DNA from: Halalkalibacter krulwichiae
GTDB taxonomy: Bacteria > Bacillota > Bacilli > Bacillales > Bacillaceae_D
DNA: 64,000 bases
NCBI RefSeq assembly: GCF_002109385.1
Contig: NZ_CP020814.1
Coordinates: forward strand, 498,001 to 562,000
Direction: 5' to 3'
The notes below the pieces were generated by a model that was not told the origin of the DNA, ran no database searches, and saw only the letters and a list, made by a program, of their open reading frames with translations. This document shows, piece by piece, positions 1 to 9,508 of this stretch. Position numbers and translations under genes: made by a program. Each line of letters starts with the position of its first letter. The stretch's first letter is position 1.

Positions 1-1
1 T

Positions 2-559
2 GCGTACGGTGACATTGTAGTTGGCTCTTCTTTATTTAAAAAGGCCAGTGAATATAGGAAAGATGAGAAGGTCGATTTAAGTTTGTCAAATATGCATACG
101 CTTACATTCATTCGTAACTTTATCCATGCCTTATTCGCGCCACATCCGGGTCTAGCAGGGCCGATTTTTACAGCGGGTACAGCTTCCGTAATGGAACGGT
201 ATAAATATGGTCGAAACGCAATGGATTCAATTTATTCCGGTACAGCTTCGTTAATATTAGCTATGTTATTTGCTAATATTTTACTTCCTTTAGTTAGTCT
301 ATTTCAACCGGTTCTTCCTATCGCTTTATCGCTAACATTACTTATTACGGGGTATTTATGTATCTCGATTGGTATTGAGCAGTTAAAGAATAATACAGAA
401 CGTGGTGTCGCTGGAGTGATGGCGATTGTGCTCTTTGCGTACGGTGCGACATATGGGTTAGTTATCGGGATTATACTATATTGGATTATTCAGAAAACTC
501 GTCTGTTTGGTAGAGAAGATGAAACTGCTGAAACGAAAGAGTTAGAGAAAATTAGTTAA
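2..559 (+). CDS. multi-pass membrane transporter-like protein, C-terminal part (cut by window start)
   Basis: The reading frame is open from base 2, so the gene begins upstream of the window and only about 185 C-terminal residues are visible. They contain a conserved-looking stretch (ALFAPHPGLAGPIFTAG) followed by about four hydrophobic segments and a short charged tail. The style is that of a secondary transporter; it recalls the DUF3360 family and distantly the nucleobase/benzoate permeases, but this is from memory and not secure. A perfect hairpin terminator follows at 607-642, so this is the last gene of its transcript. The neighbours are a GAF-PucR regulator and a BenE transporter, so uptake of an aromatic or purine-like compound is a reasonable guess. 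Confidence 0.55.
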   Translation, partial: AYGDIVVGSSLFKKASEYRKDEKVDLSLSNMHTLTFIRNFIHALFAPHPGLAGPIFTAGTASVMERYKYGRNAMDSIYSGTASLILAMLFANILLPLVSLFQPVLPIALSLTLLITGYLCISIGIEQLKNNTERGVAGVMAIVLFAYGATYGLVIGIILYWIIQKTRLFGREDETAETKELEKIS

Positions 560-606
560 TATTTATAATAGTTAGACTTTTAGGTCAGTAACATCATATA
601 ATAGTG

Positions 607-642
607 AAAAAATCAGCTTGAAATCCTTCAAGCTGATTTTTT
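607..642 (+). terminator. intrinsic terminator
   Basis: A 16-bp perfect inverted repeat (AAAAAATCAGCTTGAA, loop ATCC, then its complement) ends in a T run. It lies 47 bases after the stop of the first gene and before the GAF-PucR regulator. Confidence 0.85.
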
Positions 643-688
643 AGTATAAGGATTTTTGATGAGGAATACATACAAGGAGGGCTTTCTA

Positions 689-2905
689 GTGGGTCAGGAC
701 ATGAAACAAGAGAAACTTAAACAAAAAATCAACAGTCATTTGCGAAATGTTACCCGTCAACTTATTAAGTTTGATACGTTACAAGAAACCCTAAATTATT
801 TACTAGAATCATTTTATCAAGAATTCACGTGTGATTTAGTAGGGGTCATTTTAAAAGAAGGTGACCAATTATTTCCGAAAGTTTGGATTGGTGATGGGTT
901 TACGATTGAGGAAACACTAAAGCTTAGCCTGAAGGATTGTTCTACGAATTTATTGGAAGATGCGTTTTGGTGGCCTAATGATCGACAAGAGAATTCTGAT
1001 TGCAGCTTTAAAAAGGCAATGGAAAAAGAAGAGCTCTCAACTTGGTTTACAGTTCCTCTTCATCATAAAAACAATCAGTTTGGATTTTGTATCATTGGGT
1101 TTAGAGATTTCGTTCCATTGGTTATAGAAGCTGAGAAGATCTTTGCTGAATTTGGTCATGATGTTGCGGTTGCGATGGATTTGGCAAAAGAAAAGGAGAG
1201 ACAGAAGAGGAAGATAAAAGGTTTAGAGTGGATGAGTGAAAATATTTTCCCGGGATCATCGATCGAGGAATTAATTGAGAAGATTGTCGAGCGCGCTGGA
1301 AAAGGAACGAAGGCTAAGGGAGCCAGTGTACACTTATTTGATGAAGTACATAATTGTTTTACTTTTCACCCGCCGGTGTATGGATCTTGTGCATTAGCGG
1401 AACGAATTTCAGTTCAAACGAATTTGCCAATTGATTACTATTTTCCATCCGTTGAAACATCAGGAAATTCAGAACTGACAATTCCATTAGTTGTTAATTT
1501 AAAAACAATTGGTATTCTTTATGTTTGTAAAGATCGTCATGAAGCTTTTTCAAATGATGATTTAGAGTTTTTAAATTTTGTATCCGCATTCATATCAATG
1601 CAAATAGAAAATGCTAGACTGTACAGAGCTGAATTAGATAGAAAACAGAGGTTAGAAAGGCTGATGGAACATCATCAAGAAATTTTACAAAAAACTGTTC
1701 AAGGTCAGAACCTCCATGAAATCACAAAAACGATTAGTTCAATGTTAGAAAGCTCTCTTATCCTATATGACCGTTTTCTGCATCCCCTATCGTCCTATTT
1801 TAAGGAAGACGAAGATCATCTTTACAACAAGACAGTCGAAATGGTTAGAAAACATAAACTAGACGTAACGAAGCTAAAAGCTTTTGAATATTGGTACGAT
1901 GAAGGTGAAGAGGACCAATGTGGTGTTTGGCCAATTGTTGGAGGAAGAGATATTCTTGGATATTTAGCGATCTGTTTACCGAAAAAAGAGGTTGATCGGG
2001 TATTGAAAATAACTCTTGATCATGCTTTAAATGTTTATGCAATGGAGTTTATCAAACAAAAACAAATGCTAGATGCAAAAGAGCAAGTAAAAGAAAGTTT
2101 CATAAATCAACTTTTTGCTGAGAAGATTCATGATCAAGAAAAGATTATCCAATATGCGACTTTAATTAATTGGAATGTCCTTGAATCTCATCAAATTGCA
2201 ACGTTTTCGATTGAAATCGAAAATCAAGAAGAGATGAATCTATTCGCTTTAGAAAGTTATAAAGCTTGGATTTGGAATCAAGTAAAAGAGAAATTATCCT
2301 CATATAACCCATCGATGGTTTTTACTCGAAAAGATGATGAATTTATTTTAATAGAAAGGTACCACCGGTCTATAGATCAGGCTAATTACTGGAAAGGACT
2401 TTATCAACTGATCGTTAACATACTTAAAAAAGAGAAAATGAAAGCGACGATTTATTTAGGGATTGGGGGGAAAACAGAAACATTAGAAGATTATTATTAT
2501 TGCTATGTACAATCGGTTAAAGCTAAAAATGTCGTTACCCACCGTTTTTCTCAGGGAGGCCATTTATTTTATGATAACCTTGGATCATACACTATTTTGA
2601 ACAATACAAGTGATCCTCTCGCAGCAAAGCTTTTTGTGAAGCAAAACCTAGGTCCGCTATTAATTTATTCTGAGAATCATAATATTGATTTATTTGAGAC
2701 GTTAAAGGTTTTTTTGCATAACAATGGAAACCTTCGAGAAGCTTCAAATCAACTTTTTATTCATCGTAGTACGTTAGAGTATCGGTTAGAACGAGTTGGG
2801 GAAATACTTGGAGTTAACTTACATGATGCAGAAATGCGCTTTGAGTTAATGATGGCTTATAAATTATATAGTCTCTTTAACTTCAGTCCCTCACAGTTAG
2901 TGTAA
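689..2905 (+). CDS. GAF-domain PucR/CdaR-type transcriptional regulator
   Basis: This 738-residue regulator ends in the PucR/CdaR helix-turn-helix domain, seen as FIHRSTLEYRLERVGEILGV near the C-terminus. The first 350 residues look like two GAF-type sensor domains joined by a coiled linker; the middle third resembles the GGDEF-like sensory segment common in CdaR/PucR proteins. I chose the GTG at 689 because AAGGAGG (674-680) stands 8 bases before it; the in-frame TTG at 656 and ATG at 659 have no such site. The gene stands alone between two transporter genes, so it probably senses an aromatic acid or purine and controls one of them. The ligand is unknown. Confidence 0.8.
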   Translation: MGQDMKQEKLKQKINSHLRNVTRQLIKFDTLQETLNYLLESFYQEFTCDLVGVILKEGDQLFPKVWIGDGFTIEETLKLSLKDCSTNLLEDAFWWPNDRQENSDCSFKKAMEKEELSTWFTVPLHHKNNQFGFCIIGFRDFVPLVIEAEKIFAEFGHDVAVAMDLAKEKERQKRKIKGLEWMSENIFPGSSIEELIEKIVERAGKGTKAKGASVHLFDEVHNCFTFHPPVYGSCALAERISVQTNLPIDYYFPSVETSGNSELTIPLVVNLKTIGILYVCKDRHEAFSNDDLEFLNFVSAFISMQIENARLYRAELDRKQRLERLMEHHQEILQKTVQGQNLHEITKTISSMLESSLILYDRFLHPLSSYFKEDEDHLYNKTVEMVRKHKLDVTKLKAFEYWYDEGEEDQCGVWPIVGGRDILGYLAICLPKKEVDRVLKITLDHALNVYAMEFIKQKQMLDAKEQVKESFINQLFAEKIHDQEKIIQYATLINWNVLESHQIATFSIEIENQEEMNLFALESYKAWIWNQVKEKLSSYNPSMVFTRKDDEFILIERYHRSIDQANYWKGLYQLIVNILKKEKMKATIYLGIGGKTETLEDYYYCYVQSVKAKNVVTHRFSQGGHLFYDNLGSYTILNNTSDPLAAKLFVKQNLGPLLIYSENHNIDLFETLKVFLHNNGNLREASNQLFIHRSTLEYRLERVGEILGVNLHDAEMRFELMMAYKLYSLFNFSPSQLV

Positions 2906-3078
2906 CCAAGTATAGGTTTAGAGTACTAACTGATCCTGAGATAGTATTTTTTTTGGACTATGAAAGTTGTAATTAATACGAAGGTAATAAAAACATAATA
3001 ATTAAGGTTGACTATCCCAAATATTTGAATTTTAATTAAGTTATGCTAGAAAATTCAGGTTATTCGGTGGGAGGGAGT

Positions 3079-4318
3079 ATGAAAAACGTTCATTTACAAT
3101 CAGAAAGCTTTTTCTCGAATTGGACGATACAAGGTTTGGTAAACGGTTTCATCGCTTGGCTTTTTGGTGTAACAGGGCCATTATTAATTGTATTAAATTC
3201 TGCAGAAATTGGTGGTTTAAGTGATTCAATTACAACTTCTTGGATATTCGCTATTTATGTAGTAGGTGGGCTTTCTACCATAGGTCTCTCGGTTTATTAT
3301 AAACAACCGATCGCCGTAGCATTTTCTATCCCTGGAGCTGTGTTAGTTGGGACGACTTTGCTCAATCATTCTTTTACCGATGTTCTAGGAGCTTATGTCA
3401 TTACTAGTATTCTCTTATTACTTATTGCTGTAACAAAATCAACGAGTCTCTTTATGAATGCAATCCCGTTACCGATCATGATGGCAATGGTATCTGGAGT
3501 GTTGCTTCCTTTTGGACTAAATATATTTATGTCTGTCTTGGAAGTTCCATTAATAAATGGAGCAACGTTGATTGTGTTCTTGCTCTTAACCTTTTACAAG
3601 GCGTTAGGAAGATTCATTCCTCCTATTCTTGGGGCGATTGTCGTTGCTTTTATTCTTCTTTCAATTGAACGTCCAATTAAGGTGGAGTCGAATTCTTTTG
3701 CACTATCAACACCTGAATGGTTCTTGCCGACGTTTAACATTAGCACAATCAGTGAATTGACGATTCCGTTACTAGTAACAGTTATTGCGATTCAAAATGC
3801 TCAAGGGATTACTATCTTAAATAGCATTGGATATAAATCACCCGTTAATGCGTTAACAACGTGGTCTGGTCTTGGCTCTTTGGTAAATAGTTTCTTTGGG
3901 GGCATTCAGCCTGTATCGCTGGGCCGATGACAGGAATCATTGCTGATAAAACATCTGGACCGTTACATCATCGGTATAAATCAGCGATCGTAATGGGGTT
4001 GCTTTGGGTACTATTTGGATTGTTTGCTGGTTTTGTCATGGGAATTGTTCGTGAAATACCTATTTCTTTAATTCAATTATTAGCAGGGTTAGCCTTATTG
4101 ATGGTTTTAAAAAATTGTATTGCTGCTAGTTTTTCGTCGAAGTTTCAGATTGGAGCACTATTTTCTTTCATGATTACCTTATCTGATTTTACGCTATTCA
4201 ATATTGGGTCACCTTTCTGGGATTAGTATTTGGGACGTGCTTATCATTTGTATTTGAGAAAGAGGACTTTAAAAAAGAAAAATTGATAACAGAAGAAAAG
4301 AAGAGCCTCACTTCATAA
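3079..4318 (+). pseudogene. benE: BenE-family benzoate:H+ symporter, two frameshifts
   Basis: Read through two frame changes, this is a full-length (about 413-residue) 12-TM BenE-family transporter, a paralog of the intact gene at 10453. The first break is in the G run at 3898-3902: adding one G gives FFGGHSACIAGPMTG, matching the CIAGPMT signature of the second copy. The other is in the G run at 4219-4221: adding one G gives SPFWGLVFGT and a natural C-terminus ending at 4318. As written, the frame stops at 3930 and again at 4226. Start ATG 3079 follows GGTGGGAGGG; the upstream ATG at 3043 lacks a ribosome site. BenE proteins carry benzoate into the cell. The clean single-G repairs suggest sequencing error more than decay. 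Confidence 0.8.
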
Positions 4319-4332
4319 GTGAGGCCCTTCTT
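4298..4332. terminator. bidirectional terminator between benE copy 1 and the MBL gene
   Basis: GCCTCACTT (4305-4313) and AAGTGAGGC (4317-4325) form a 9-bp stem, extended by A-rich and T-rich arms on either side. It overlaps the last codons of benE and lies at the end of the convergent MBL gene, so it serves both. Confidence 0.75.
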
Positions 4333-5303
4333 CATGCCACTTGATAGTGCCAGACACCATCGACAATCTTTTTTGTAAGTTTCTTTTCATGTTCTAAATA
4401 ATCTAAGTGTCCAATAATTTCAGACATAACGAGAGAGAATTGTTTGTCGTAGTTCTTTTTGTAAAATGTTTGAGCTAATTGATTAGCAGTTGTATGCCCT
4501 TGTTTAATAAGAGTCTGTAATTTGTCCGCTTTTTCTTCGACACCATTCAACCTTTTCGTAATAAGGTCATTGGCATTTTCAATTAGGACACCATGGCCAG
4601 GGAAAACCGTTTCAATGTCCATTGTTTGGCATTTTCTTAGTGAGTTCATGTGATCAATTAATGTGAGCATCCGTTTTCCATTTTCGTCAGGCTCTACTAG
4701 CGCATTACTCGAAATATGGTTGATAAGTAAATCGCCTGAGAACAACCACTTACTAGTTTGGTTATAAAGGGCAATTTGATCAGGAGCATGCCCAGGTACT
4801 TCTATTACTTCAAAGCCCGCTTGTGTATGTTGAGAAAGTGGAAGAAGGTTAGCGGAAATAGCATTATTCTTATTCTTTTCTATTGACTCTCTTAAGAACT
4901 TTATTTGTCTCTTTCCGGTTTCTTTGCAACCCATTGTATCGTAGAGTTCCGTGAAAAAGGCAATCCTCATCTCTAAAAAGTTCTTATCTCTTGTAAGGCG
5001 CGGAATGGATCGCGGATGTACATATACAGGGATTGGATGCTCTGCAACTATGCGGTTAACAAGACCGACATGATCGATATGATGATGTGTTAAAACGATA
5101 TCAGTAAAATCTGCGATAGATAAATTATGTTCTTTTAATGTAGTCGTTAAAGCATTATAACAATCATCTGTATTAAAGCCTGCATCAATTAAGGTCAGGC
5201 TTTTATCTGTTTTTACGATAAAAAAGTTGATTGTTTTAAGGCTAGAGCGGTTTGGTACAAAGATTGGGAATACTTCATGACATTTTTTCTTTAATTCTAT
5301 CAA
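4332..5303 (-). CDS. metallo-beta-lactamase-fold hydrolase
   Basis: The protein (323 residues) carries the zinc-binding motif THHHIDHVG near residues 71-79, then PGHAPDQIALY and SGDLL, and VFPGHG further on. All these are metal ligands or loops of the MBL fold. After the catalytic domain, about 90 residues form a helical/winged-helix-like tail, as in LACTB2-like hydrolases. The start is a TTG at 5303 preceded by AAGGTGA. A paralog with the same architecture sits inside the aromatic island at 20089. Thioester hydrolysis (releasing CoA from dead-end intermediates) is plausible by analogy, but the substrate cannot be read from the sequence. It is transcribed toward benE and shares its terminator. 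Confidence 0.8.
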   Translation of the reverse strand: MIELKKKCHEVFPIFVPNRSSLKTINFFIVKTDKSLTLIDAGFNTDDCYNALTTTLKEHNLSIADFTDIVLTHHHIDHVGLVNRIVAEHPIPVYVHPRSIPRLTRDKNFLEMRIAFFTELYDTMGCKETGKRQIKFLRESIEKNKNNAISANLLPLSQHTQAGFEVIEVPGHAPDQIALYNQTSKWLFSGDLLINHISSNALVEPDENGKRMLTLIDHMNSLRKCQTMDIETVFPGHGVLIENANDLITKRLNGVEEKADKLQTLIKQGHTTANQLAQTFYKKNYDKQFSLVMSEIIGHLDYLEHEKKLTKKIVDGVWHYQVA

Positions 5304-5604
5304 TTGCGTTCACCTTCTTTATCTGGATATTTATTTTGTATCAATTATCGAAAGTTATAAAAACGTAATGACTATAAGGCGTAATTAAATATTGTTAAAA
5401 TCTGTATATGGTATATTATAGCGCTTTTTGTTAAAAGCGTACAGGATTAAACTATGCGTTTTTATATCGACAGTAAGAAAAAAGTATTGAAAAAATGTAT
5501 TTTCAGATATATTATAATATTTAGAATAGGGAGAAGGAGGGACGTTTGGAGCATTTTTGTAAGCGGTTACTAAAAAACACAAAAATTCGAAGAGGTGGAT
5601 GAAT
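5304..5604 (+). promoter_or_regulatory. control region of the Liv-type operon with a CcpA cre-like site
   Basis: This 301-base gap holds the divergent starts of the MBL gene and the ABC importer operon. TGTAAGCGGTTACT at 5558-5571 matches the Bacillus cre consensus TGWAANCGNTNWCA at 13 of 14 positions. A -10-like TATAAT lies at 5513-5518; its best -35 (TTGAAA 5487-5492) is 20 bases away, which is longer than ideal. A cre downstream of the promoter would allow carbon catabolite repression of uptake. No gene was found here. Confidence 0.5.
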
Positions 5605-6846
5605 GTGAACAAGAAATTATTCATGTTTTTTAGTTTGATCTTCCTAGTAACGTTACTTGCTGCTTGTGGAAATAGTGCAATACAGTCTAATTCGAATTCT
5701 GAGTCTAGTAATACAGAAGAATCTACAGAGCAACAAGGAGAAAATGCCGGTGAGGGAACAATTAAAGTTGGATCCATTCTTCCTTTCTCGGGTGTGTATG
5801 CATCTTTAGGAAAAGATTTATCAGACGGAATGAAGCTTTACTTTGACAGTGTTGATTGGGAAGTTGAAGGAAAAACAATTGAATTAATAGAGGAGGATAC
5901 AGAAGCTGATCCCCAAATTGCTTTAAGACGTGTTCGTAAGTTAATGGATCAGGATAATATTGATATTTTAACAGGGGCTGTAAGTACGGCGGTAGCATAT
6001 GCAATTCGTGATGATGTGGATACGAACAAGCTGCCGTATTTAGCTTCTCATGCTGGTGGAGACGACTTAACGAGAGGCCAACGTAGTGATTATATTTGGA
6101 GATCGTCTTTTTCGTCATGGCAAATTGGCCACTCAATGGGTGAATGGGCTTATGAGAATGTAGGTGAAAAGATGTACGTAGCAGCAGCTGACTATGCTTT
6201 TGGTCGTGAAGTATCAGCGGCATTTAAAGATGCGTATACAGCAGCTGGTGGTGAAATAGTTGGAGAAGTGTACCCTCCATTAGGAAATAATGATTATGCT
6301 TCTTATTTAACAACTATTAGTGGTGTTGAAGCAGATGGCGTATATGGTTTCTTTGCAGGAAGTGATGCTGTACGTTTTGTTCAACAGTATGAGCAGTATG
6401 GTTTGAAAGATAAATATACACTTGTTGGATCTGGTTGGTTAGTGTCAGAAGATCTACGTGAATCAATTGGAGATGCAGCAGAAGGCATCTTTGCCTCAAG
6501 CTTCTGGGATTACAGCCTTGATACAGTTGAAAATCAAGAGTTTGTTGCGGCTTATGAAGAAGCGTATAACCGTCGTCCGACAGTTGAATCATTAGAAGGT
6601 TATGATGCAGCTCGTGTCATTGTGGAAGCAATTTCGACTCTAGGAGGAGATGTATCTGACCCTGATGCAACAGTAGAGGCAATTTCCAATGTTACGTTTA
6701 CGAGTCCGCGTGGAACAATTGAATTTGATAAAGATACGCATCATATCATTCAAAACATGTACATTACTGAGACAGTTATTGAAGATGGAAGAACAGAAAA
6801 CAACGTAATTCATACGATTGATTCAGTTCAAGATCCAGGCGAATAA
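5605..6846 (+). CDS. ABC transporter substrate-binding lipoprotein, branched-chain amino acid (LivK) family
   Basis: The protein begins with a lipoprotein signal ending in LLAAC (Cys about residue 21), then a Ser/Asn/Glu-rich linker and a type I periplasmic-binding domain opening with IKVGSILPFSGVYASLG. It would be tethered outside the membrane and deliver ligand to the two permeases encoded next. I prefer the GTG at 5605 because AGAGGTGG (5591-5598) abuts the in-frame ATG at 5599 and is 6 bases from the GTG. The family includes binders of amino acids, amides and aromatic acids. Its place beside two BenE genes and a benzoate-CoA ligase suggests an aromatic acid, but that is inference. Confidence 0.88.
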   Translation: MNKKLFMFFSLIFLVTLLAACGNSAIQSNSNSESSNTEESTEQQGENAGEGTIKVGSILPFSGVYASLGKDLSDGMKLYFDSVDWEVEGKTIELIEEDTEADPQIALRRVRKLMDQDNIDILTGAVSTAVAYAIRDDVDTNKLPYLASHAGGDDLTRGQRSDYIWRSSFSSWQIGHSMGEWAYENVGEKMYVAAADYAFGREVSAAFKDAYTAAGGEIVGEVYPPLGNNDYASYLTTISGVEADGVYGFFAGSDAVRFVQQYEQYGLKDKYTLVGSGWLVSEDLRESIGDAAEGIFASSFWDYSLDTVENQEFVAAYEEAYNRRPTVESLEGYDAARVIVEAISTLGGDVSDPDATVEAISNVTFTSPRGTIEFDKDTHHIIQNMYITETVIEDGRTENNVIHTIDSVQDPGE

Positions 6847-6870
6847 TCGAAAACAGGGAGGAATTTTGAC

Positions 6871-7737
6871 GTGGATATAATCGGAGCACAATTGGTGAAT
6901 GGTGTATCTTACGGTTTACTTTTGTTTATTATAACATGTGGTCTATCGCTTGTTTTCGGAATTTTAGGCGTGTTGAATTTAGCGCATGGCTCGTTGTATA
7001 TGTTCGGTGCGTATCTTGCCTACTCACTTACAGTCACGTACACGCAAAGCTTCTGGATAGCCTTACTTGTTGCCCCGATTGTAGTTGCGTTAATCGCATT
7101 AGTGGTGGAGCGTACTTTGCTCCGCCCTACATATCATTTAGGGCATTTATCTCAAGTGTTATTAACATTTGGGCTTGCTTATGTCTTCCATGACATTGCT
7201 AAATTTGTCTGGGGGTCAAATGTTCTGTCTATAACAGTACCGCCGATCTTCTCGGGTTCAACTTCAATCTTTGGGCAAACATTTCCAGTCTATCGTTTAA
7301 TTGTCATCATTGTCGGTATAGCCATTGCTGTAATGTTATGGCTTATCCAGGATAAAACGAGGTGGGGTGCGATTATTCGTGCTGGATTAAGTGATAAAGA
7401 AATGATCGGAGCACTTGGAGTTAACATTAAATTAGTGTTTACTGTTGTCTTTGTTATTGGAGGGGTTCTGGCTGGATTCGGAGGGGTAGTAGCTGCTCCA
7501 ATCTTAGGTATTTATCCTTCAATGGAATTCCAAACACTGATTTTGGCTTTAGTTGTATTGGTTATCGGTGGCCTCGGCTCAATTGCAGGTACGTTAGTTG
7601 CAAGTGTGTTAGTAGGTGTGGTGGAGACATTTAGTCGTTTCCTCTTTCCAGAATTAAGTATGTTCCTTATTTTCGGATTAATGGCCATTGTTCTTGTATT
7701 TAAACCAAATGGCTTATTAGGAAAGAAGGTGGCTTAA
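6871..7737 (+). CDS. livH: branched-chain amino acid-type ABC transporter permease (LivH family)
   Basis: This 288-residue, about eight-TM protein has the LivH hallmarks GLSLVFGILGVLNLAHGSLY near the N-terminus and VLVIGGLGSIAGT near the C-terminus. The start is a GTG with GGGAGG 8 bases upstream. It lies 24 bases after the binding protein gene and 1 base before the second permease, so the five genes from 5605 to 10200 form one operon. It forms half of the membrane channel of the importer. The symbol marks the family only; the substrate need not be an amino acid, given the aromatic-acid genes around it. Confidence 0.88.
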   Translation: MDIIGAQLVNGVSYGLLLFIITCGLSLVFGILGVLNLAHGSLYMFGAYLAYSLTVTYTQSFWIALLVAPIVVALIALVVERTLLRPTYHLGHLSQVLLTFGLAYVFHDIAKFVWGSNVLSITVPPIFSGSTSIFGQTFPVYRLIVIIVGIAIAVMLWLIQDKTRWGAIIRAGLSDKEMIGALGVNIKLVFTVVFVIGGVLAGFGGVVAAPILGIYPSMEFQTLILALVVLVIGGLGSIAGTLVASVLVGVVETFSRFLFPELSMFLIFGLMAIVLVFKPNGLLGKKVA

Positions 7738-7738
7738 G

Positions 7739-8713
7739 ATGAAACGCACATTGCTACAATTTTTAGTTGCGATAGTTGCTTTAGCGATAGCTCCTTTTGT
7801 TTTATCGCTTTTTCATTTAAATCTGTTATCAGAAATATTAATTTTAGCGATCTTTGCTTTGAGCTTAAATGTATTAGTCGGATTTACGGGTCTGGTTTCA
7901 TTAGGGCATGCTGCTTTCTTTGGGGTCGGTGCTTACACTGCGGGGCTTGTTGCCCAAAACCTTTCTAGTAACTTGCTTGTTACGTTAGGGTTAGCAATTA
8001 TATTATCAATGGTTGTAGCAGCAGTTATCGGGGCGTTCTGTATGAAAGTAAGTGGATTCTACTTCTTGATGCTGACGTTAGCTTTTTCACAAATGATCTA
8101 TTCTTTTATCTATCAATCTACAAATCTTACGGGTGGTTCTAACGGACTGTCGGGAATTCCAAGAGCATCTCTTGGTGCCTTCCAATTTTCAAATGCTGTC
8201 TATATTTTCTACTTAGTACTTGGTGTATTTTTTATTACTTATGCTTGTTTAAGAATCATCGTGAAATCTCCATTCGGTCAAGTCTTGGTTGGGATTAGAG
8301 AAAACGAAACAAGAGTGAAATCAATGGGGTATAATACAAACCTTTACAAGTATACGGCATTTGTTCTAGCTGGTGGTCTTGGAGGTTTAGCTGGTTCTTT
8401 ATACACATACTTTAACGGTTTCATTGCACCGAGTGATGTTTACTGGACGATGTCTGGAGCGGTGTTAATCATGGTGTTGATCGGAGGGGCTGGTACAATG
8501 CTTGGGCCGGTTCTTGGAGCTGCTTTAATCGTCTCGCTTGAGACCATTGTGAGTTCGTATACGGATTTGTGGATGTTAATTGTCGGAGCTGTATTTATTA
8601 TCTTTGTTATTTTCTTCCCGAAAGGAATTGTTGGGATTGGGCAAAGTTTGTATCAGAAATTTAAGTCTAATAAACAGCAATCCTATGAACGAAAGCAATC
8701 ACGTGTTGCCTAA
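7739..8713 (+). CDS. livM: branched-chain amino acid-type ABC transporter permease (LivM family)
   Basis: The 324-residue product has the LivM motif LVGFTGLVSLGHAAFFGVGA near residue 45, TNLTGGSNGLSGIP mid-protein, and VLIGGAGTMLGPVLGA near the C-terminus; this last loop is where such permeases contact the ATPases. About ten hydrophobic segments are visible, with a basic tail. It starts one base after livH stops and pairs with it in the membrane. No anomaly is seen. Confidence 0.88.
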   Translation: MKRTLLQFLVAIVALAIAPFVLSLFHLNLLSEILILAIFALSLNVLVGFTGLVSLGHAAFFGVGAYTAGLVAQNLSSNLLVTLGLAIILSMVVAAVIGAFCMKVSGFYFLMLTLAFSQMIYSFIYQSTNLTGGSNGLSGIPRASLGAFQFSNAVYIFYLVLGVFFITYACLRIIVKSPFGQVLVGIRENETRVKSMGYNTNLYKYTAFVLAGGLGGLAGSLYTYFNGFIAPSDVYWTMSGAVLIMVLIGGAGTMLGPVLGAALIVSLETIVSSYTDLWMLIVGAVFIIFVIFFPKGIVGIGQSLYQKFKSNKQQSYERKQSRVA

Positions 8714-8725
8714 AGGTGAAAAGAA

Positions 8726-9508
8726 ATGACGGAGGTGAGTAATTTGGAACAGGAAACGATTTTAACAATCAGTGGTGTAGGGAAGAGTTTTGGAGGTTTG
8801 CATATTTTAAGTGACATATCTTTAGAGATTAAGAAGGGAGAAAGAATTGGAATTATTGGGCCGAACGGGGCTGGAAAAACGACTTTCTTTAATCTCTTAA
8901 CAGGAGATTTGGAGCCAACTCATGGTGAAATCTTTCACTATCAAACAAATATTACAAAGCAACCTAACTATAAACGAGTTCGGAATGGAATGGTAAGGAC
9001 GTTCCAGAAAAATAATTTGTTAAATGAATTATCTGTCCTTGATAACTTATTGCTAGTATTGCAGAGAAAAGAAGGGTTCGGCAATGTTTGGTATAAATTG
9101 AGAGGGATGAAACAATACCCGAAATTATACGAAAAAGCAGATGAGCTTCTTGAAACTTGGGGGCTCGCCCATCAACGAGATGCTATCGTTAAAAACTTAT
9201 CCTATGGTGAACAACGTCAAATTGAAATACTACTAGGTGTAGCTACAGAGCCGTCAATTCTACTGCTTGATGAACCGACCGCTGGCATGTCTCAATCAGA
9301 AACAGATTATATCGTTGACTTACTTTATAAACTACCTAAAGATTTAACACTAATGATCATTGAACATGACTTAGAAGTTGTCTTTGGTTTAGCAGACCGG
9401 ATGGTTGTTCTGTTTGATGGAGGTGTTCTTGTGGAAGGGGAACCTGAAAAAGTCAGAAAAGATGAAAGAGTGAACAAAATTTACATCGGAAGTGGAGGCG
9501 AGGTCTAA
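8726..9508 (+). CDS. livG: ABC transporter ATP-binding protein (LivG family)
   Basis: Walker A (GPNGAGKTT, residues about 46-54), the ABC signature (LSYGEQRQ) and Walker B (ILLLDEPTAGM) are all intact, followed by the switch His in IIEHDLEVV. Length (260 residues) is normal for LivG. There are two plausible starts: ATG 8726 with AAAGGTG, and in-frame TTG 8744 with a stronger GGAGGTG 8 bases upstream. The stop overlaps the start of livF by one base. It powers the importer together with LivF. Confidence 0.87.
   Translation: MTEVSNLEQETILTISGVGKSFGGLHILSDISLEIKKGERIGIIGPNGAGKTTFFNLLTGDLEPTHGEIFHYQTNITKQPNYKRVRNGMVRTFQKNNLLNELSVLDNLLLVLQRKEGFGNVWYKLRGMKQYPKLYEKADELLETWGLAHQRDAIVKNLSYGEQRQIEILLGVATEPSILLLDEPTAGMSQSETDYIVDLLYKLPKDLTLMIIEHDLEVVFGLADRMVVLFDGGVLVEGEPEKVRKDERVNKIYIGSGGEV

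Noticed and set aside
3898..4221. programmed frameshifting in benE
   Set aside because: No slippery heptamer with a stimulatory structure was seen, and the same single-G pattern recurs in unrelated genes.
5762..6223. 153-codon open frame on the minus strand inside the binding-protein gene
   Set aside because: It is fully antisense to a well-conserved lipoprotein gene, has low-complexity Leu/His-rich content and no family resemblance.
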